Shown here: positions 1-7,102 of the stretch, one piece after another | Numbering within the stretch: the stretch's first letter is position 1 | How the letters are laid out: each line of letters starts with the position of its first letter | Assembly (NCBI GenBank): GCA_964515235.1 | Contig: CAZEVO010000027.1 | Coordinates: 1 to 24,341 of the forward strand | Length of the DNA: 24,341 nt | Direction of reading: 5' to 3' | From: OPU3-GD-OMZ sp964515235 | GTDB taxonomy: Bacteria > Pseudomonadota > Gammaproteobacteria > Methylococcales > Methylomonadaceae | Notes under the pieces: model-generated | Told to the model about the DNA's origin: nothing | The model's database searches: none | The model's input: the letters and a program-made list of their open reading frames with translations, nothing else | Translations under genes and position numbers: made by a program

Positions 1-124
1 GGATGAGTCCTATTGATAATCAGTTGTTTTGATGTGTTTCGTGCAAAGGTCTCAAGGAATTAGTTTAGGTTACGTTTTTAAAATCTTTTTAGATTAAGAG
101 AACTAGTTGAGGTGGAGTTGATTT

Positions 125-601
125 ATGAATAAAGTACCGTTAACCGTTTCTGGGGCCGAAAAATTGCGCACAGAATTATTTGAGTTAAAAACGGTTGTAC
201 GCCCTAGAATAATTAATTCGATTGCCGAGGCGCGAGAGCATGGCGATTTGAAGGAGAATGCTGAATATCACGCGGCCCGTGAAGAGCAGAGTTTCACCGA
301 AGGGCGGATTGCTGAAATAGAGGGTAAATTGTCAAATGCACAAGTCATTGACGTAACGCAAATGAATGCGGGTGGGAAAGTTATTTTTGGGGCGACCGTA
401 GAGCTTGAAGATATTGATAGCGGTGCAATTGTTACTTATCAGATTGTGGGTGAAGATGAGGCTGATATAAAAGCAGGACGTATTTCCGTTGGGTCGCCGA
501 TTGCCCGAGCTTTAATTGGTAAAGAAACAGAAGATGTTATTGTTGTTAAAGCACCTGCAGGGGATAAGGAGTACGAAATTTTAAGTATTCAATATGTTTA
601 G
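125..601 (+). CDS. greA: Transcript cleavage/elongation factor GreA
   Basis: GreA enters the secondary channel of stalled, backtracked RNA polymerase and stimulates cleavage of the transcript's 3' end so elongation can resume. The 158-residue length is typical. The N-terminal half is the charged coiled-coil, with the family's acidic tip motif visible as EHGDLKENAEYHAAREEQ (about residues 38-55); the C-terminal half is the globular polymerase-binding domain (VIFGATVELED, then VGSPIARALIGK). The ATG start is preceded by a good ribosome site (GGTGGAG, 7 bases before the ATG). In many relatives greA follows carB, but the first 124 bases here hold no recognisable gene end. The stop codon interleaves with that of the convergent yhbY, leaving no room for a terminator between them. 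Confidence 0.97.
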   Translation: MNKVPLTVSGAEKLRTELFELKTVVRPRIINSIAEAREHGDLKENAEYHAAREEQSFTEGRIAEIEGKLSNAQVIDVTQMNAGGKVIFGATVELEDIDSGAIVTYQIVGEDEADIKAGRISVGSPIARALIGKETEDVIVVKAPAGDKEYEILSIQYV

Positions 602-867
602 CTACTAGGTTTTTTTCTGTAAATGACGGTGATCTGGCCAATTTGTTGAATTAGTTCAGAGCGTGTTCTTTGGCAAAGTGTCTGGGCGAGTTGTTTACGT
701 AATTCACGATCACTGCAGCGTATTTTGATTTTTACTAATTCATGGTCGTTAAGTGTGATTTCTGTTTCCGCGATTACTGCTTCTGTTAACCCTGCCTGGC
801 CTAAGGTAACAAGAGGCTTGAGTCGATGTGCACTGGCACGTAGTTTTTTTTTCTCAAGAGTGTTCAA
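598..867 (-). CDS. yhbY: CRM-domain RNA-binding protein YhbY
   Basis: This is a small (89 residues) single-CRM-domain protein of the YhbY family, which associates with the pre-50S ribosomal subunit. The family pattern is seen in order: LKPLVTLGQAGLTEAVIAE, then HELVKIKIRC, then IGQITVIYRKK. The start is TTG rather than ATG. It is chosen because AAAGGA lies six bases upstream on the minus strand and because the resulting N-terminus aligns with E. coli YhbY; no ATG alternative exists nearby. The gene is divergent from rlmE with 51 bases between them, a pairing conserved across gammaproteobacteria, and both products act on the large ribosomal subunit. Its TAA overlaps the greA TAG on the opposite strand. 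Confidence 0.93.
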   Translation of the reverse strand: MNTLEKKKLRASAHRLKPLVTLGQAGLTEAVIAETEITLNDHELVKIKIRCSDRELRKQLAQTLCQRTRSELIQQIGQITVIYRKKPSS

Positions 868-918
868 TGTTTGTCCTTTATTATTTGAAGGCTAATTTTA
901 CACTAAAATCGGAAGGGT

Positions 919-1545
919 ATGGGGCGAAGTAAGAGCAGTAATCAGTGGTTACAAGAGCATTTTAATGATGAGTATGTAAAGCAGGCGCAGGCGCAGGGCT
1001 TTCGATCGCGTGCAGTGTTTAAGTTACAGGAAATCCAGCAGAAAGATAATCTCATACGTCCGGGCATGAATGTAGTTGACCTCGGGGCTGCGCCGGGCGC
1101 ATGGTTGCAATATGTTAAGCGATTATTGAAAGGGCAGGGTCAAGTTGTGGGCTTGGATATTTTACCCATCGAGGCGATTGAAGGGGTGGGTTTTGTGCAG
1201 GGTGATTTTCGGGAAGAGTCTGTGATGGCTGAGCTTTCAAAGCTTCTTGAGAATATCCCGGTTCAGGTGGTTTTGTCGGATATGGCGCCAAATTTAACAG
1301 GTAATAAGGCGATAGATCAGCCGCATTCAATTTATCTAGCAGAGTTGGCTTTAGAGTTGGCAACAACTGTTTTAACTCCAGGTGGGTGTTTTGTGGTTAA
1401 GGTGTTTCAAGGTGAAGGCTTTGATGCTTTTAAAAAGGATGTTAGTCAAATATTTTCTAAGGTCTTGATTCGAAAGCCTAAGGCTTCTCGGCCTCGAAGC
1501 AAAGAAGTTTATATTTTAGGGAAAGGGTTTAAAAAAAATAATTAG
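919..1545 (+). CDS. rlmE: 23S rRNA (uridine-2'-O-)-methyltransferase RlmE (FtsJ/RrmJ)
   Basis: RlmE methylates the 2'-OH of U2552 (E. coli numbering) in the 23S rRNA A-loop late in 50S assembly, using S-adenosylmethionine. The 208-residue protein has the SAM-binding motif VVDLGAAPGAW (about residues 52-62). The catalytic tetrad is visible as K35, D121 (SDMAPN), K161 (VVKVFQGEGFD) and E196 (SKEVYI), corresponding to E. coli K38, D124, K164 and E199. The start sits very close to a purine-rich GGAAGGG, but the resulting N-terminus matches the E. coli protein (QWLQEHF). ftsH follows on the same strand, 176 bases downstream, as in E. coli. Here a plausible separate ftsH promoter lies in the gap. 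Confidence 0.97.
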   Translation: MGRSKSSNQWLQEHFNDEYVKQAQAQGFRSRAVFKLQEIQQKDNLIRPGMNVVDLGAAPGAWLQYVKRLLKGQGQVVGLDILPIEAIEGVGFVQGDFREESVMAELSKLLENIPVQVVLSDMAPNLTGNKAIDQPHSIYLAELALELATTVLTPGGCFVVKVFQGEGFDAFKKDVSQIFSKVLIRKPKASRPRSKEVYILGKGFKKNN

Positions 1546-1626
1546 CCCATATATAGTTTAAGTATGAGTTTAATTAAGGTCTAGTGTTGAATTATTGTGG
1601 TTGCAATCATGTCTTCTTATTAATGT

Positions 1627-1686
1627 TTTGTAACGAATTAATACAAAGTCGTAACGACTTGCTACAATAACAACTGTTTTCATAAT
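1627..1686 (+). promoter_or_regulatory. Putative ftsH promoter with overlapping inverted and direct repeats
   Basis: A sigma70-like pair is visible: TTGCTA (1659-1664) and CATAAT (1681-1686), 16 bases apart, about 35 bases before the ftsH start. Just upstream are three repeat elements: TTTGTA/TACAAA arms (1627-1632 and 1642-1647), the near-palindrome AAGTCGTAACGACTT (1646-1660, seven-base arms around one base), and the heptamer GTAACGA twice, 21 bases apart (1630 and 1651), which is two helical turns. The palindrome touches the -35 element. No classic sigma32 promoter was recognised, although ftsH is a heat-shock gene in E. coli. That proteins bind here is inference. Confidence 0.45.
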
Positions 1687-1721
1687 AAATAATACGGTTT
1701 AAGGCGTTTAGGTTAAAAATT

Positions 1722-3650
1722 ATGTTAAAAAATATTTTACTATGGGTTGTTATCGGTATTGCGTTAATGTCGGTATTCAATGGTTTTGCTCCTAAAGACC
1801 GAAATGATTCAACGTTGTCCTATTCTCGGTTTATTGAGGCGGTTTCTTATGGGCAAGTTGAAACCGTTACGATTGATGAGAATAAAATTAAGGGAAAGAT
1901 GCGTTCGGGGGAGAAATTCCGCACGTTTTCTCCTAATGATGCTCATTTGATTGATGATCTTTTAGAGCACGGTGTTGAGATTGAGGCAAATGCCCCTGAA
2001 GAGCAGTCGATGCTGATGCAAATCTTTATTTCTTGGTTTCCTATGCTGTTGTTAATTGCAGTCTGGATATTTTTTATGCGTCAAATGCAGGGTGGAGCTA
2101 GTGGCGGTGGTCGCGGTGGAGCAATGTCTTTTGGTAAAAGCAAGGCCAAGATACTGGAGCCGGATCAAATTAAAATTACTTTTGACGATGTAGCGGGTGT
2201 TGAGGAAGCAAAAGAAGAAGTCGCTGAAATGGTTGATTTTCTGCGCGACCCGCCAAAGTATCAGAAGTTAGGCGGAAAGATTCCGCGAGGTGCTTTAATG
2301 GTGGGGCCGCCCGGGACAGGGAAGACCTTGCTAGCTCGGGCAATTGCGGGTGAAGCACAAGTTCCTTTTTTTCTTATTTCCGGTTCAGACTTTGTCGAAA
2401 TGTTTGTCGGAGTAGGGGCTTCTCGTGTTCGTGATATGTTCGAGCAGGCGAAGAAGAATGCGCCGTGTATTATTTTTATCGATGAGATTGATGCAGTTGG
2501 GCGTCAACGGGGAGCTGGTTTAGGCGGTGGTAACGATGAACGCGAACAAACCTTAAACCAATTATTAGTTGAAATGGATGGTTTCGATGGTCATGAGGGA
2601 ATTATCGTTATTGCTGCGACTAACCGTCCGGACGTATTAGATAAGGCCTTATTAAGGCCGGGCCGTTTTGATCGTGAAGTTAACGTAGGCTTACCCGACA
2701 TCAAAGGGCGTGAACAGATTTTGGAGGTTCATTTGCGCAAAGTTCCGAAAGCAGATGATGTTATTGTTAAGTATATTGCACAAGGGACCCCCGGTTTTTC
2801 GGGTGCTGAATTGGCTAATCTGGTGAATGAGGCTGCTTTAGCAGCGGCGCGCACTAATAAACGGTTAGTGAGTATGGTGGAGTTAGAGAAGGCTAAGGAT
2901 AAGCTAATTATGGGGGCGGAGAAACGCTCAATGGTTATGGGCGAGGAAGAAAAGCGAATGACTGCTTATCATGAAGCAGGCCATGCAATTGTGGGGCGCT
3001 TGTGTCCTGAGCATGATCCGGTTTATAAGGTTAGTGTTATGCCGAGGGGTCGAGCTTTGGGTGTGACGATGTTTCTGCCAGAAAAAGATGCTTATAGTGC
3101 CAGTAAGCGTAAGTTAGATAGCCAAGTTTCGAGTTTATACGGTGGGCGTATTGCCGAAGAAATGATTTTTGGCACCGAAAGTGTAACGACAGGCGCTTCT
3201 AATGACATTGAACGGGCGACTCAGTTAGCACGTAGTATGGTTACTAAGTGGGGGTTGTCTGAGAAATTAGGTCCCCTAGCATACAGCGAAGAAGAAGGGG
3301 AAGTGTTTTTAGGTCGTTCGGTTACGCAAACCAAGTCAGTTTCAGAAAGTACGTCACGGGCTATTGACGAAGAAGTGCGAGCGGTTATTGATCGTAATTA
3401 TCAGCGAGCTGAGAAAATGCTTAAGGATAATGAGGATATTTTACACGCGATGGCCGATGCTTTAATGACTTATGAGACTATTGATAAATATCAATTAGAT
3501 GATTTATTGGAGCGTAGAAGTCCGATACGTGAACCGCAAGGCTGGAATGATGATACAACACCGCCAAAAGGTGATGTAAAGGCAGATCCTAATAACAAGA
3601 GCGATCAAGATGTCGAGCCACCTGTTGGAGGTCCTGCTGAGCAGCACTAG
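1722..3650 (+). CDS. ftsH: ATP-dependent zinc metalloprotease FtsH
   Basis: FtsH is the membrane-anchored AAA+ protease that degrades damaged membrane proteins and regulatory substrates; in E. coli these include sigma32 and LpxC. At 642 residues it has the usual length. Order of parts: transmembrane helix about 4-21, periplasmic domain, second helix about 99-118, glycine-rich linker, AAA domain with Walker A GPPGTGKT (195-202), Walker B IIFIDEID (250-257) and second region of homology RPGRFDR (312-318), then the zinc-binding HEAGH (417-421). The C-terminal tail is polar and proline-rich. It is followed by a strong terminator rather than folP, so it probably ends its transcript. Confidence 0.98.
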   Translation: MLKNILLWVVIGIALMSVFNGFAPKDRNDSTLSYSRFIEAVSYGQVETVTIDENKIKGKMRSGEKFRTFSPNDAHLIDDLLEHGVEIEANAPEEQSMLMQIFISWFPMLLLIAVWIFFMRQMQGGASGGGRGGAMSFGKSKAKILEPDQIKITFDDVAGVEEAKEEVAEMVDFLRDPPKYQKLGGKIPRGALMVGPPGTGKTLLARAIAGEAQVPFFLISGSDFVEMFVGVGASRVRDMFEQAKKNAPCIIFIDEIDAVGRQRGAGLGGGNDEREQTLNQLLVEMDGFDGHEGIIVIAATNRPDVLDKALLRPGRFDREVNVGLPDIKGREQILEVHLRKVPKADDVIVKYIAQGTPGFSGAELANLVNEAALAAARTNKRLVSMVELEKAKDKLIMGAEKRSMVMGEEEKRMTAYHEAGHAIVGRLCPEHDPVYKVSVMPRGRALGVTMFLPEKDAYSASKRKLDSQVSSLYGGRIAEEMIFGTESVTTGASNDIERATQLARSMVTKWGLSEKLGPLAYSEEEGEVFLGRSVTQTKSVSESTSRAIDEEVRAVIDRNYQRAEKMLKDNEDILHAMADALMTYETIDKYQLDDLLERRSPIREPQGWNDDTTPPKGDVKADPNNKSDQDVEPPVGGPAEQH

Positions 3651-3677
3651 TAGGGATTTTGAAGTGATAATAAAGAG

Positions 3678-3707
3678 GGGGAAGTGTAAAAGCTTTCCCT
3701 TTTTTTT
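3678..3707 (+). terminator. Rho-independent terminator after ftsH
   Basis: GGGGAAG (3678-3684) pairs with CTTTCCC (3693-3699) around an eight-base loop, with one G-U pair, followed by a run of eight T (3700-3707). The A-rich bases upstream can extend the stem into the T-run. It lies 27 bases past the ftsH stop and separates ftsH from glmM. Confidence 0.88.
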
Positions 3708-3775
3708 AGAGCGCCCCTAAACTACAGTTGTGTGAATGCTGTCATTTTTTAACCATAGGTGAATAAGGAAGTTGT

Positions 3776-5122
3776 ATGGGAGAGCAGAAGAAATTTTTTG
3801 GTACAGATGGTATTCGGGGTAAAGTTGGGGTGGTCCCTATTACGGCAGAGTTTATGCTCAAATTAGGCTGGGCCATTGGTAAAGTTTTTTCAGGGGAAGG
3901 AAAAAAAATGGTTTTAGTGGGTAAGGACACCCGTATATCAGGGTATATGTTTGAATCTGCACTTGAAGCTGGGCTAACAGCAGCAGGGGTGGATACACGT
4001 TTAATTGGGCCGATGCCAACGCCGGGGATTGCTTATTTAACACGAACATTAAGGGCGCAAGCGGGAATCGTTATTAGTGCCTCACATAATCCTTACTATG
4101 ATAATGGTATAAAGTTGTTTTCTACTGAAGGGGTTAAATTAAAAGATGAGGTTGAGCATAAAATTGAGGCTTTTTTAGATAACCCTATGACGACGGTTGA
4201 TTCAGCCCAATTAGGCAAGGCGCGCCGTATTGTTGATGCTGGAGGACGTTATATCGAATTTTGTAAAGGGACTATTTCTTCTGGCGTAGATTTTAAAGGG
4301 ATGCGAATTGTCGTAGATTGCGCTAATGGTGCAACGTACCATGTTGCTCCTCATGTTTTTAGTGAAGTTGGTGCTGAAGTAATGGCTCTGTCTGATGCGC
4401 CGAATGGGATTAATATCAATGATGAATGTGGTGCCACGGCACCTCAAAACTTAAGTGCGAGAGTACTAGAGTATCGTGCAGATTTTGGTATTGCACTCGA
4501 TGGAGATGGCGATCGATTGATCATGGTTGATCATACGGGAGCTATTGTCGACGGTGATGAATTATTATTTATCATTGCGCGATCTAGATATGAGAAAAAA
4601 CAATTAAAAGGTCCTGTTGTAGGTACGTTAATGACGAATTTAGGTGTTGAGCACGCTTTATCTGATCTCGGGATTGAGTTTTTAAGAGCTAAAGTAGGAG
4701 ACCGCTACGTAATGGAGTTGCTGTCAGCACATGATGGCATACTTGGTGGGGAGGGTTCGGGGCATATTATTTGTTTGGATAAAACAACGACGGGTGATGG
4801 AGTGATTGCGGCCTTACAGATTCTAGAGGAAATAAAGAGAACTGGGAAAACATTACATGAACTTAAGCAGGGGATGGAAAAATATCCACAAGCCTTGATT
4901 AATGTAAAGCTGTCAGGCCCTGTTAATCTTGAATCGAATGACATGATCCAGGAAAAGAAACGGGTGATAGAGGCACAGCTAGGTGAAGAAGGACGTGTTT
5001 TATTACGCGCCTCGGGGACGGAGCCGTTAGTTCGTGTCATGGTCGAAGGTAAAGATGCGGAGAGAGTAGTAGATAGTGCGAATATTCTGGCAAACACTGT
5101 CAAAAAGGCGTTATCTTCTTGA
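3776..5122 (+). CDS. glmM: Phosphoglucosamine mutase GlmM
   Basis: GlmM converts glucosamine-6-phosphate to glucosamine-1-phosphate, feeding UDP-GlcNAc synthesis for peptidoglycan and LPS. The 448-residue length is standard for this alpha-D-phosphohexomutase family. Visible motifs: the active-site phosphoserine loop ISASHNPYYDNGIK with Ser103, the Mg-binding DGDGDR (242-247), the sugar-binding GGEGSGH, and the phosphate-binding RASGTEPLVRVMVE near the C-terminus. AAGGAAG precedes the ATG. In E. coli folP lies directly upstream; here the gene follows the ftsH terminator, so it needs its own promoter. A weak candidate begins near the TTGTGT at about 3728, but I cannot assign a good -10. Confidence 0.98.
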   Translation: MGEQKKFFGTDGIRGKVGVVPITAEFMLKLGWAIGKVFSGEGKKMVLVGKDTRISGYMFESALEAGLTAAGVDTRLIGPMPTPGIAYLTRTLRAQAGIVISASHNPYYDNGIKLFSTEGVKLKDEVEHKIEAFLDNPMTTVDSAQLGKARRIVDAGGRYIEFCKGTISSGVDFKGMRIVVDCANGATYHVAPHVFSEVGAEVMALSDAPNGININDECGATAPQNLSARVLEYRADFGIALDGDGDRLIMVDHTGAIVDGDELLFIIARSRYEKKQLKGPVVGTLMTNLGVEHALSDLGIEFLRAKVGDRYVMELLSAHDGILGGEGSGHIICLDKTTTGDGVIAALQILEEIKRTGKTLHELKQGMEKYPQALINVKLSGPVNLESNDMIQEKKRVIEAQLGEEGRVLLRASGTEPLVRVMVEGKDAERVVDSANILANTVKKALSS

Positions 5123-5175
5123 ATTAATGGTTAATAACTGTTAAATTAAGCCGTTTAGCTTTTGGATGGGTGAAA

Positions 5176-5925
5176 ATGCGTAAAGCTCTTGTTGTTGGGA
5201 ATTGGAAAATGAATGGGGTTCGTTCGGATGCAGTGGATTTAGTTGCTGCAATACAGGCGGATTTTGAAAGCAATGGTGCTGATATAGCTGTTTGTGTGCC
5301 ATCAGTATACATGAGTGAGGTAGGGCAATTATTAGCTGGAAGCTCTATTTCATTAGGTGCTCAGAATGTGGCTGAACATGACTCAGGTGCTTATACGGGT
5401 GAGATCTCGGCTAAAATGCTCAATGATTTTGATTGTAGCTTTGCTATAGTGGGTCACTCAGAAAGAAGAAGTTACTATAACGATTCTAATGAATCAGTTG
5501 CACGCAGATACAGTCAGTCTCTTTCTGAAGGCATTACGCCTATTTTATGTGTCGGAGAGACGCTAGAGCAGAGAGAACGTAATGAAACATTTAGCGTTAT
5601 TGATCAACAGTTGGATGCGGTTATTGAGTTGGCAGGTATTGAGTCATTCGCAAAAGCAGTAATTGCTTATGAGCCAGTTTGGGCTATTGGCACGGGTAAA
5701 GTAGCAAGCGATGACCAAGCGCAAGAAGTTCATGCCTATATCCGTAACAAGCTAGCTCAGTTAGATGTGGGAATTGCGGAAAATATGCAAATTTTATACG
5801 GTGGTAGTGTGAAGCCAGATAATGCAGTTGCATTATTTGCAATGCCTGATATTGACGGCGGCCTTATTGGCGGTGCTTCACTTGATGGCAAGGCCTTCCT
5901 ATCAATTTATCAATCAACGAAATAA
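5176..5925 (+). CDS. tpiA: Triosephosphate isomerase
   Basis: This enzyme interconverts dihydroxyacetone phosphate and glyceraldehyde-3-phosphate in glycolysis and gluconeogenesis. Catalytic residues are visible: Lys11 in GNWKMNG, His94 in VGHSERR and Glu166 in AYEPVWAIGTG, which opens the flexible phosphate-gripping loop, then YGGSVKPDNA near the end. An in-frame GTG at 5170 would add two residues. I prefer the ATG at 5176 because GGATGGG lies at a proper distance and because the N-terminus (MRKALVVGNWKMNG) then matches the family, giving 249 residues. It sits between glmM and secG, an arrangement also found in Pseudomonas, and is probably cotranscribed with secG 20 bases downstream. Confidence 0.97.
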   Translation: MRKALVVGNWKMNGVRSDAVDLVAAIQADFESNGADIAVCVPSVYMSEVGQLLAGSSISLGAQNVAEHDSGAYTGEISAKMLNDFDCSFAIVGHSERRSYYNDSNESVARRYSQSLSEGITPILCVGETLEQRERNETFSVIDQQLDAVIELAGIESFAKAVIAYEPVWAIGTGKVASDDQAQEVHAYIRNKLAQLDVGIAENMQILYGGSVKPDNAVALFAMPDIDGGLIGGASLDGKAFLSIYQSTK

Positions 5926-5945
5926 TTTAGAAAGATTACATTCTT

Positions 5946-6410
5946 ATGGATCAGATATTAATTATCACGCATGTAGTCATCGGGTTGATGATTATTGTTC
6001 TGGTGATGTTGCAGCAAGGCAAAGGCGCTGATGCTGGCGCAGCTTTTGGTGGAGGTGGAGGCGGTGCTTCTGGCTCATTATTCGGGGCGAGTGGAGCAAC
6101 ATCATTTTTATCAAGAACGACAGCGATTTGTGCCGTTATCTTTTTTGCTACTAGTTTGGCATTAGCCTTTTTAAGTGGTTATAAAGGTGAAGTAACCGAT
6201 ATTATGGATGATATAGCTATTGTCGGTGGTGAGTCGGAAATTTTGGGCTCTACTACAGAAGCGGATGTTTCTCAAGAAACGCCTGTAATTGTACCCGATG
6301 ATATGCCTGTTATTTTGGATTCGGAAGTAACTGGCGAGGGTTCACAGGCGGTGCCAGCTGAAGCTGATCAGGGTAGTGTTACAGATGATTTACCCGTAGA
6401 GGCTAATTAG
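5946..6410 (+). CDS. secG: Sec translocase subunit SecG with extended acidic tail
   Basis: SecG is the small accessory subunit of the SecYEG protein-export channel. Two membrane helices are visible (about 4-22 and 58-77). Between them is the diagnostic cytoplasmic segment VMLQQGKGADAGAAFG, followed by a glycine-rich stretch and LFGASGATSFLSR. The protein is 154 residues, against about 110 in E. coli. The excess lies after the second helix: about 75 residues rich in Asp, Glu, Val and Pro with very few basic residues. Variable C-terminal tails are known in SecG; the function of this one is unknown. tRNA-Leu follows 51 bases downstream on the same strand, as in many gammaproteobacteria, so the two may share a transcript. 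Confidence 0.95.
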   Translation: MDQILIITHVVIGLMIIVLVMLQQGKGADAGAAFGGGGGGASGSLFGASGATSFLSRTTAICAVIFFATSLALAFLSGYKGEVTDIMDDIAIVGGESEILGSTTEADVSQETPVIVPDDMPVILDSEVTGEGSQAVPAEADQGSVTDDLPVEAN

Positions 6411-6461
6411 GGTTAGTGATAGCTTTTAGTTAATTATTTAACAAACCCCTAGTTTACTTAA

Positions 6462-6546
6462 GCCCGAGTGGTGGAATTGGTAGACACGCTATCTTGAGGG
6501 GGTAGTGGCGTAAGCCGTGCCGGTTCAAGTCCGGCCTCGGGCACCA
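6462..6546 (+). tRNA. tRNA-Leu, anticodon GAG
   Basis: The acceptor stem GCCCGAG (6462-6468) pairs with CTCGGGC (6536-6542), followed by discriminator A and an encoded CCA (6544-6546). The anticodon stem is CTATC/GGTAG around loop TTGAGGG, putting anticodon GAG at 6496-6498, which reads CUC and CUU codons. A class II long variable arm (GGC-GTAA-GCC) and the T-loop GGTTCAAGTCC are present. The overall sequence resembles E. coli tRNA-Leu(GAG). The downstream position after secG is conserved. Confidence 0.97.
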
Positions 6547-6562
6547 TTTACAAAACAGAAAA

Positions 6563-6591
6563 TCCGGTTCGTTTTGAGCCGGAATTTTTTT
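6563..6591 (+). terminator. Rho-independent terminator after tRNA-Leu
   Basis: TCCGGTTC (6563-6570) pairs with GAGCCGGA (6576-6583) through a five-base loop, with one G-U pair, followed by a run of seven T (6585-6591). It ends the secG/tRNA transcript and abuts the suf operon control region; its T-run lies about where the suf promoter's -35 would fall. Confidence 0.9.
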
Positions 6592-6597
6592 AGCTTT

Positions 6598-6622
6598 ATA
6601 TAGGACTAATATAGTCCTGTAT
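6598..6622 (+). promoter_or_regulatory. Probable Rrf2/IscR-type operator of the suf operon
   Basis: A 25-base inverted repeat has left arm ATATAGGACT and right arm AGTCCTGTAT separated by AATAT. The arms match at nine of ten positions. Its form, ATA...GACT-N5-AGTC...TAT, resembles the type 1 site of E. coli IscR. It ends 13 bases before the start codon of the Rrf2-family gene. A -10-like TAATAT (6607-6612) falls in its centre, so bound protein would block transcription. Autoregulation by the adjacent gene product is an inference from this placement. Confidence 0.75.
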
Positions 6623-6635
6623 AGATGAGGGTAAC

Positions 6636-7088
6636 ATGCTTCGATTAAGTAAATTAACTGATTATGCAACGGTATTGTTAACACATATGGCTAAGACAAA
6701 TGGTCAGTTGCATACTGCGATGGAGTTATCAGAGGTTACGACCATCCATTTGCCAACAGTCAGCAAAGTTTTAAAAGTGTTGTCAAAAGAGGGCTTACTC
6801 TACGCAACACGTGGCTCTAAAGGAGGCTATCGATTAGCACAAGCCCCAGAGAGAATAACTGTAGCAAGTGTTGTTGGGGCACTTGAAGGACCTGTGGCGA
6901 TTACTCAGTGCAGTTTACAAACGCATCATTGTGAGCAGGCCCTTGCTTGTGAGATTAAAGGGAATTGGGGTGTAATTAATCGGGCAATTGTTGATGTTTT
7001 AGAGTCCATAACATTAGCAGACCTGATGATTCCAAAGAAACAAAACTCAAAAGAAATTCAAATTTCTGTACAAGGTTTAAACCGTTAG
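6636..7088 (+). CDS. Rrf2-family Fe-S-responsive transcriptional regulator of the suf operon
   Basis: This is a 150-residue winged-helix regulator of the Rrf2 family (IscR/NsrR/SUF-regulator group). The N-terminal DNA-binding domain begins MLRLSKLTDYATVLL, and the recognition region reads LPTVSKVLKVLSKEGLLYATRGSKGGYRLA. Three cysteines, C92, C99 and C105 (QCSLQTHHCEQALAC), sit at almost the same positions as the [2Fe-2S] ligands of IscR (92, 98, 104). It is first gene of the SUF operon, 14 bases ahead of the preferred sufB start, with a long dyad overlapping its promoter region. It most resembles the SUF-specific regulators of Xanthomonas-type operons rather than the IscR of isc operons. The likely role is to repress the operon when Fe-S supply is adequate; the sensed signal is inferred. 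Confidence 0.92.
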   Translation: MLRLSKLTDYATVLLTHMAKTNGQLHTAMELSEVTTIHLPTVSKVLKVLSKEGLLYATRGSKGGYRLAQAPERITVASVVGALEGPVAITQCSLQTHHCEQALACEIKGNWGVINRAIVDVLESITLADLMIPKKQNSKEIQISVQGLNR

Positions 7089-7102
7089 CGGTGGAGAGAG
7101 AA

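Noticed and set aside
82..95. AATCT-TTTT-AGATT inverted repeat upstream of greA as a terminator or operator
   Set aside because: The stem is only five A/T-rich pairs and no T-run follows; too weak to call.
4705..5103. Minus-strand 132-codon frame inside glmM
   Set aside because: It is the reverse complement of strongly conserved glmM codons, with low-complexity serine-rich translation and no family resemblance.
6454..6684. Minus-strand 76-codon reading frame across tRNA-Leu
   Set aside because: It is the antisense translation of tRNA-Leu (its middle reads CPRPDLNRHGLRHYPL, a known artefact in protein databases) and also runs through the terminator and the suf operator.
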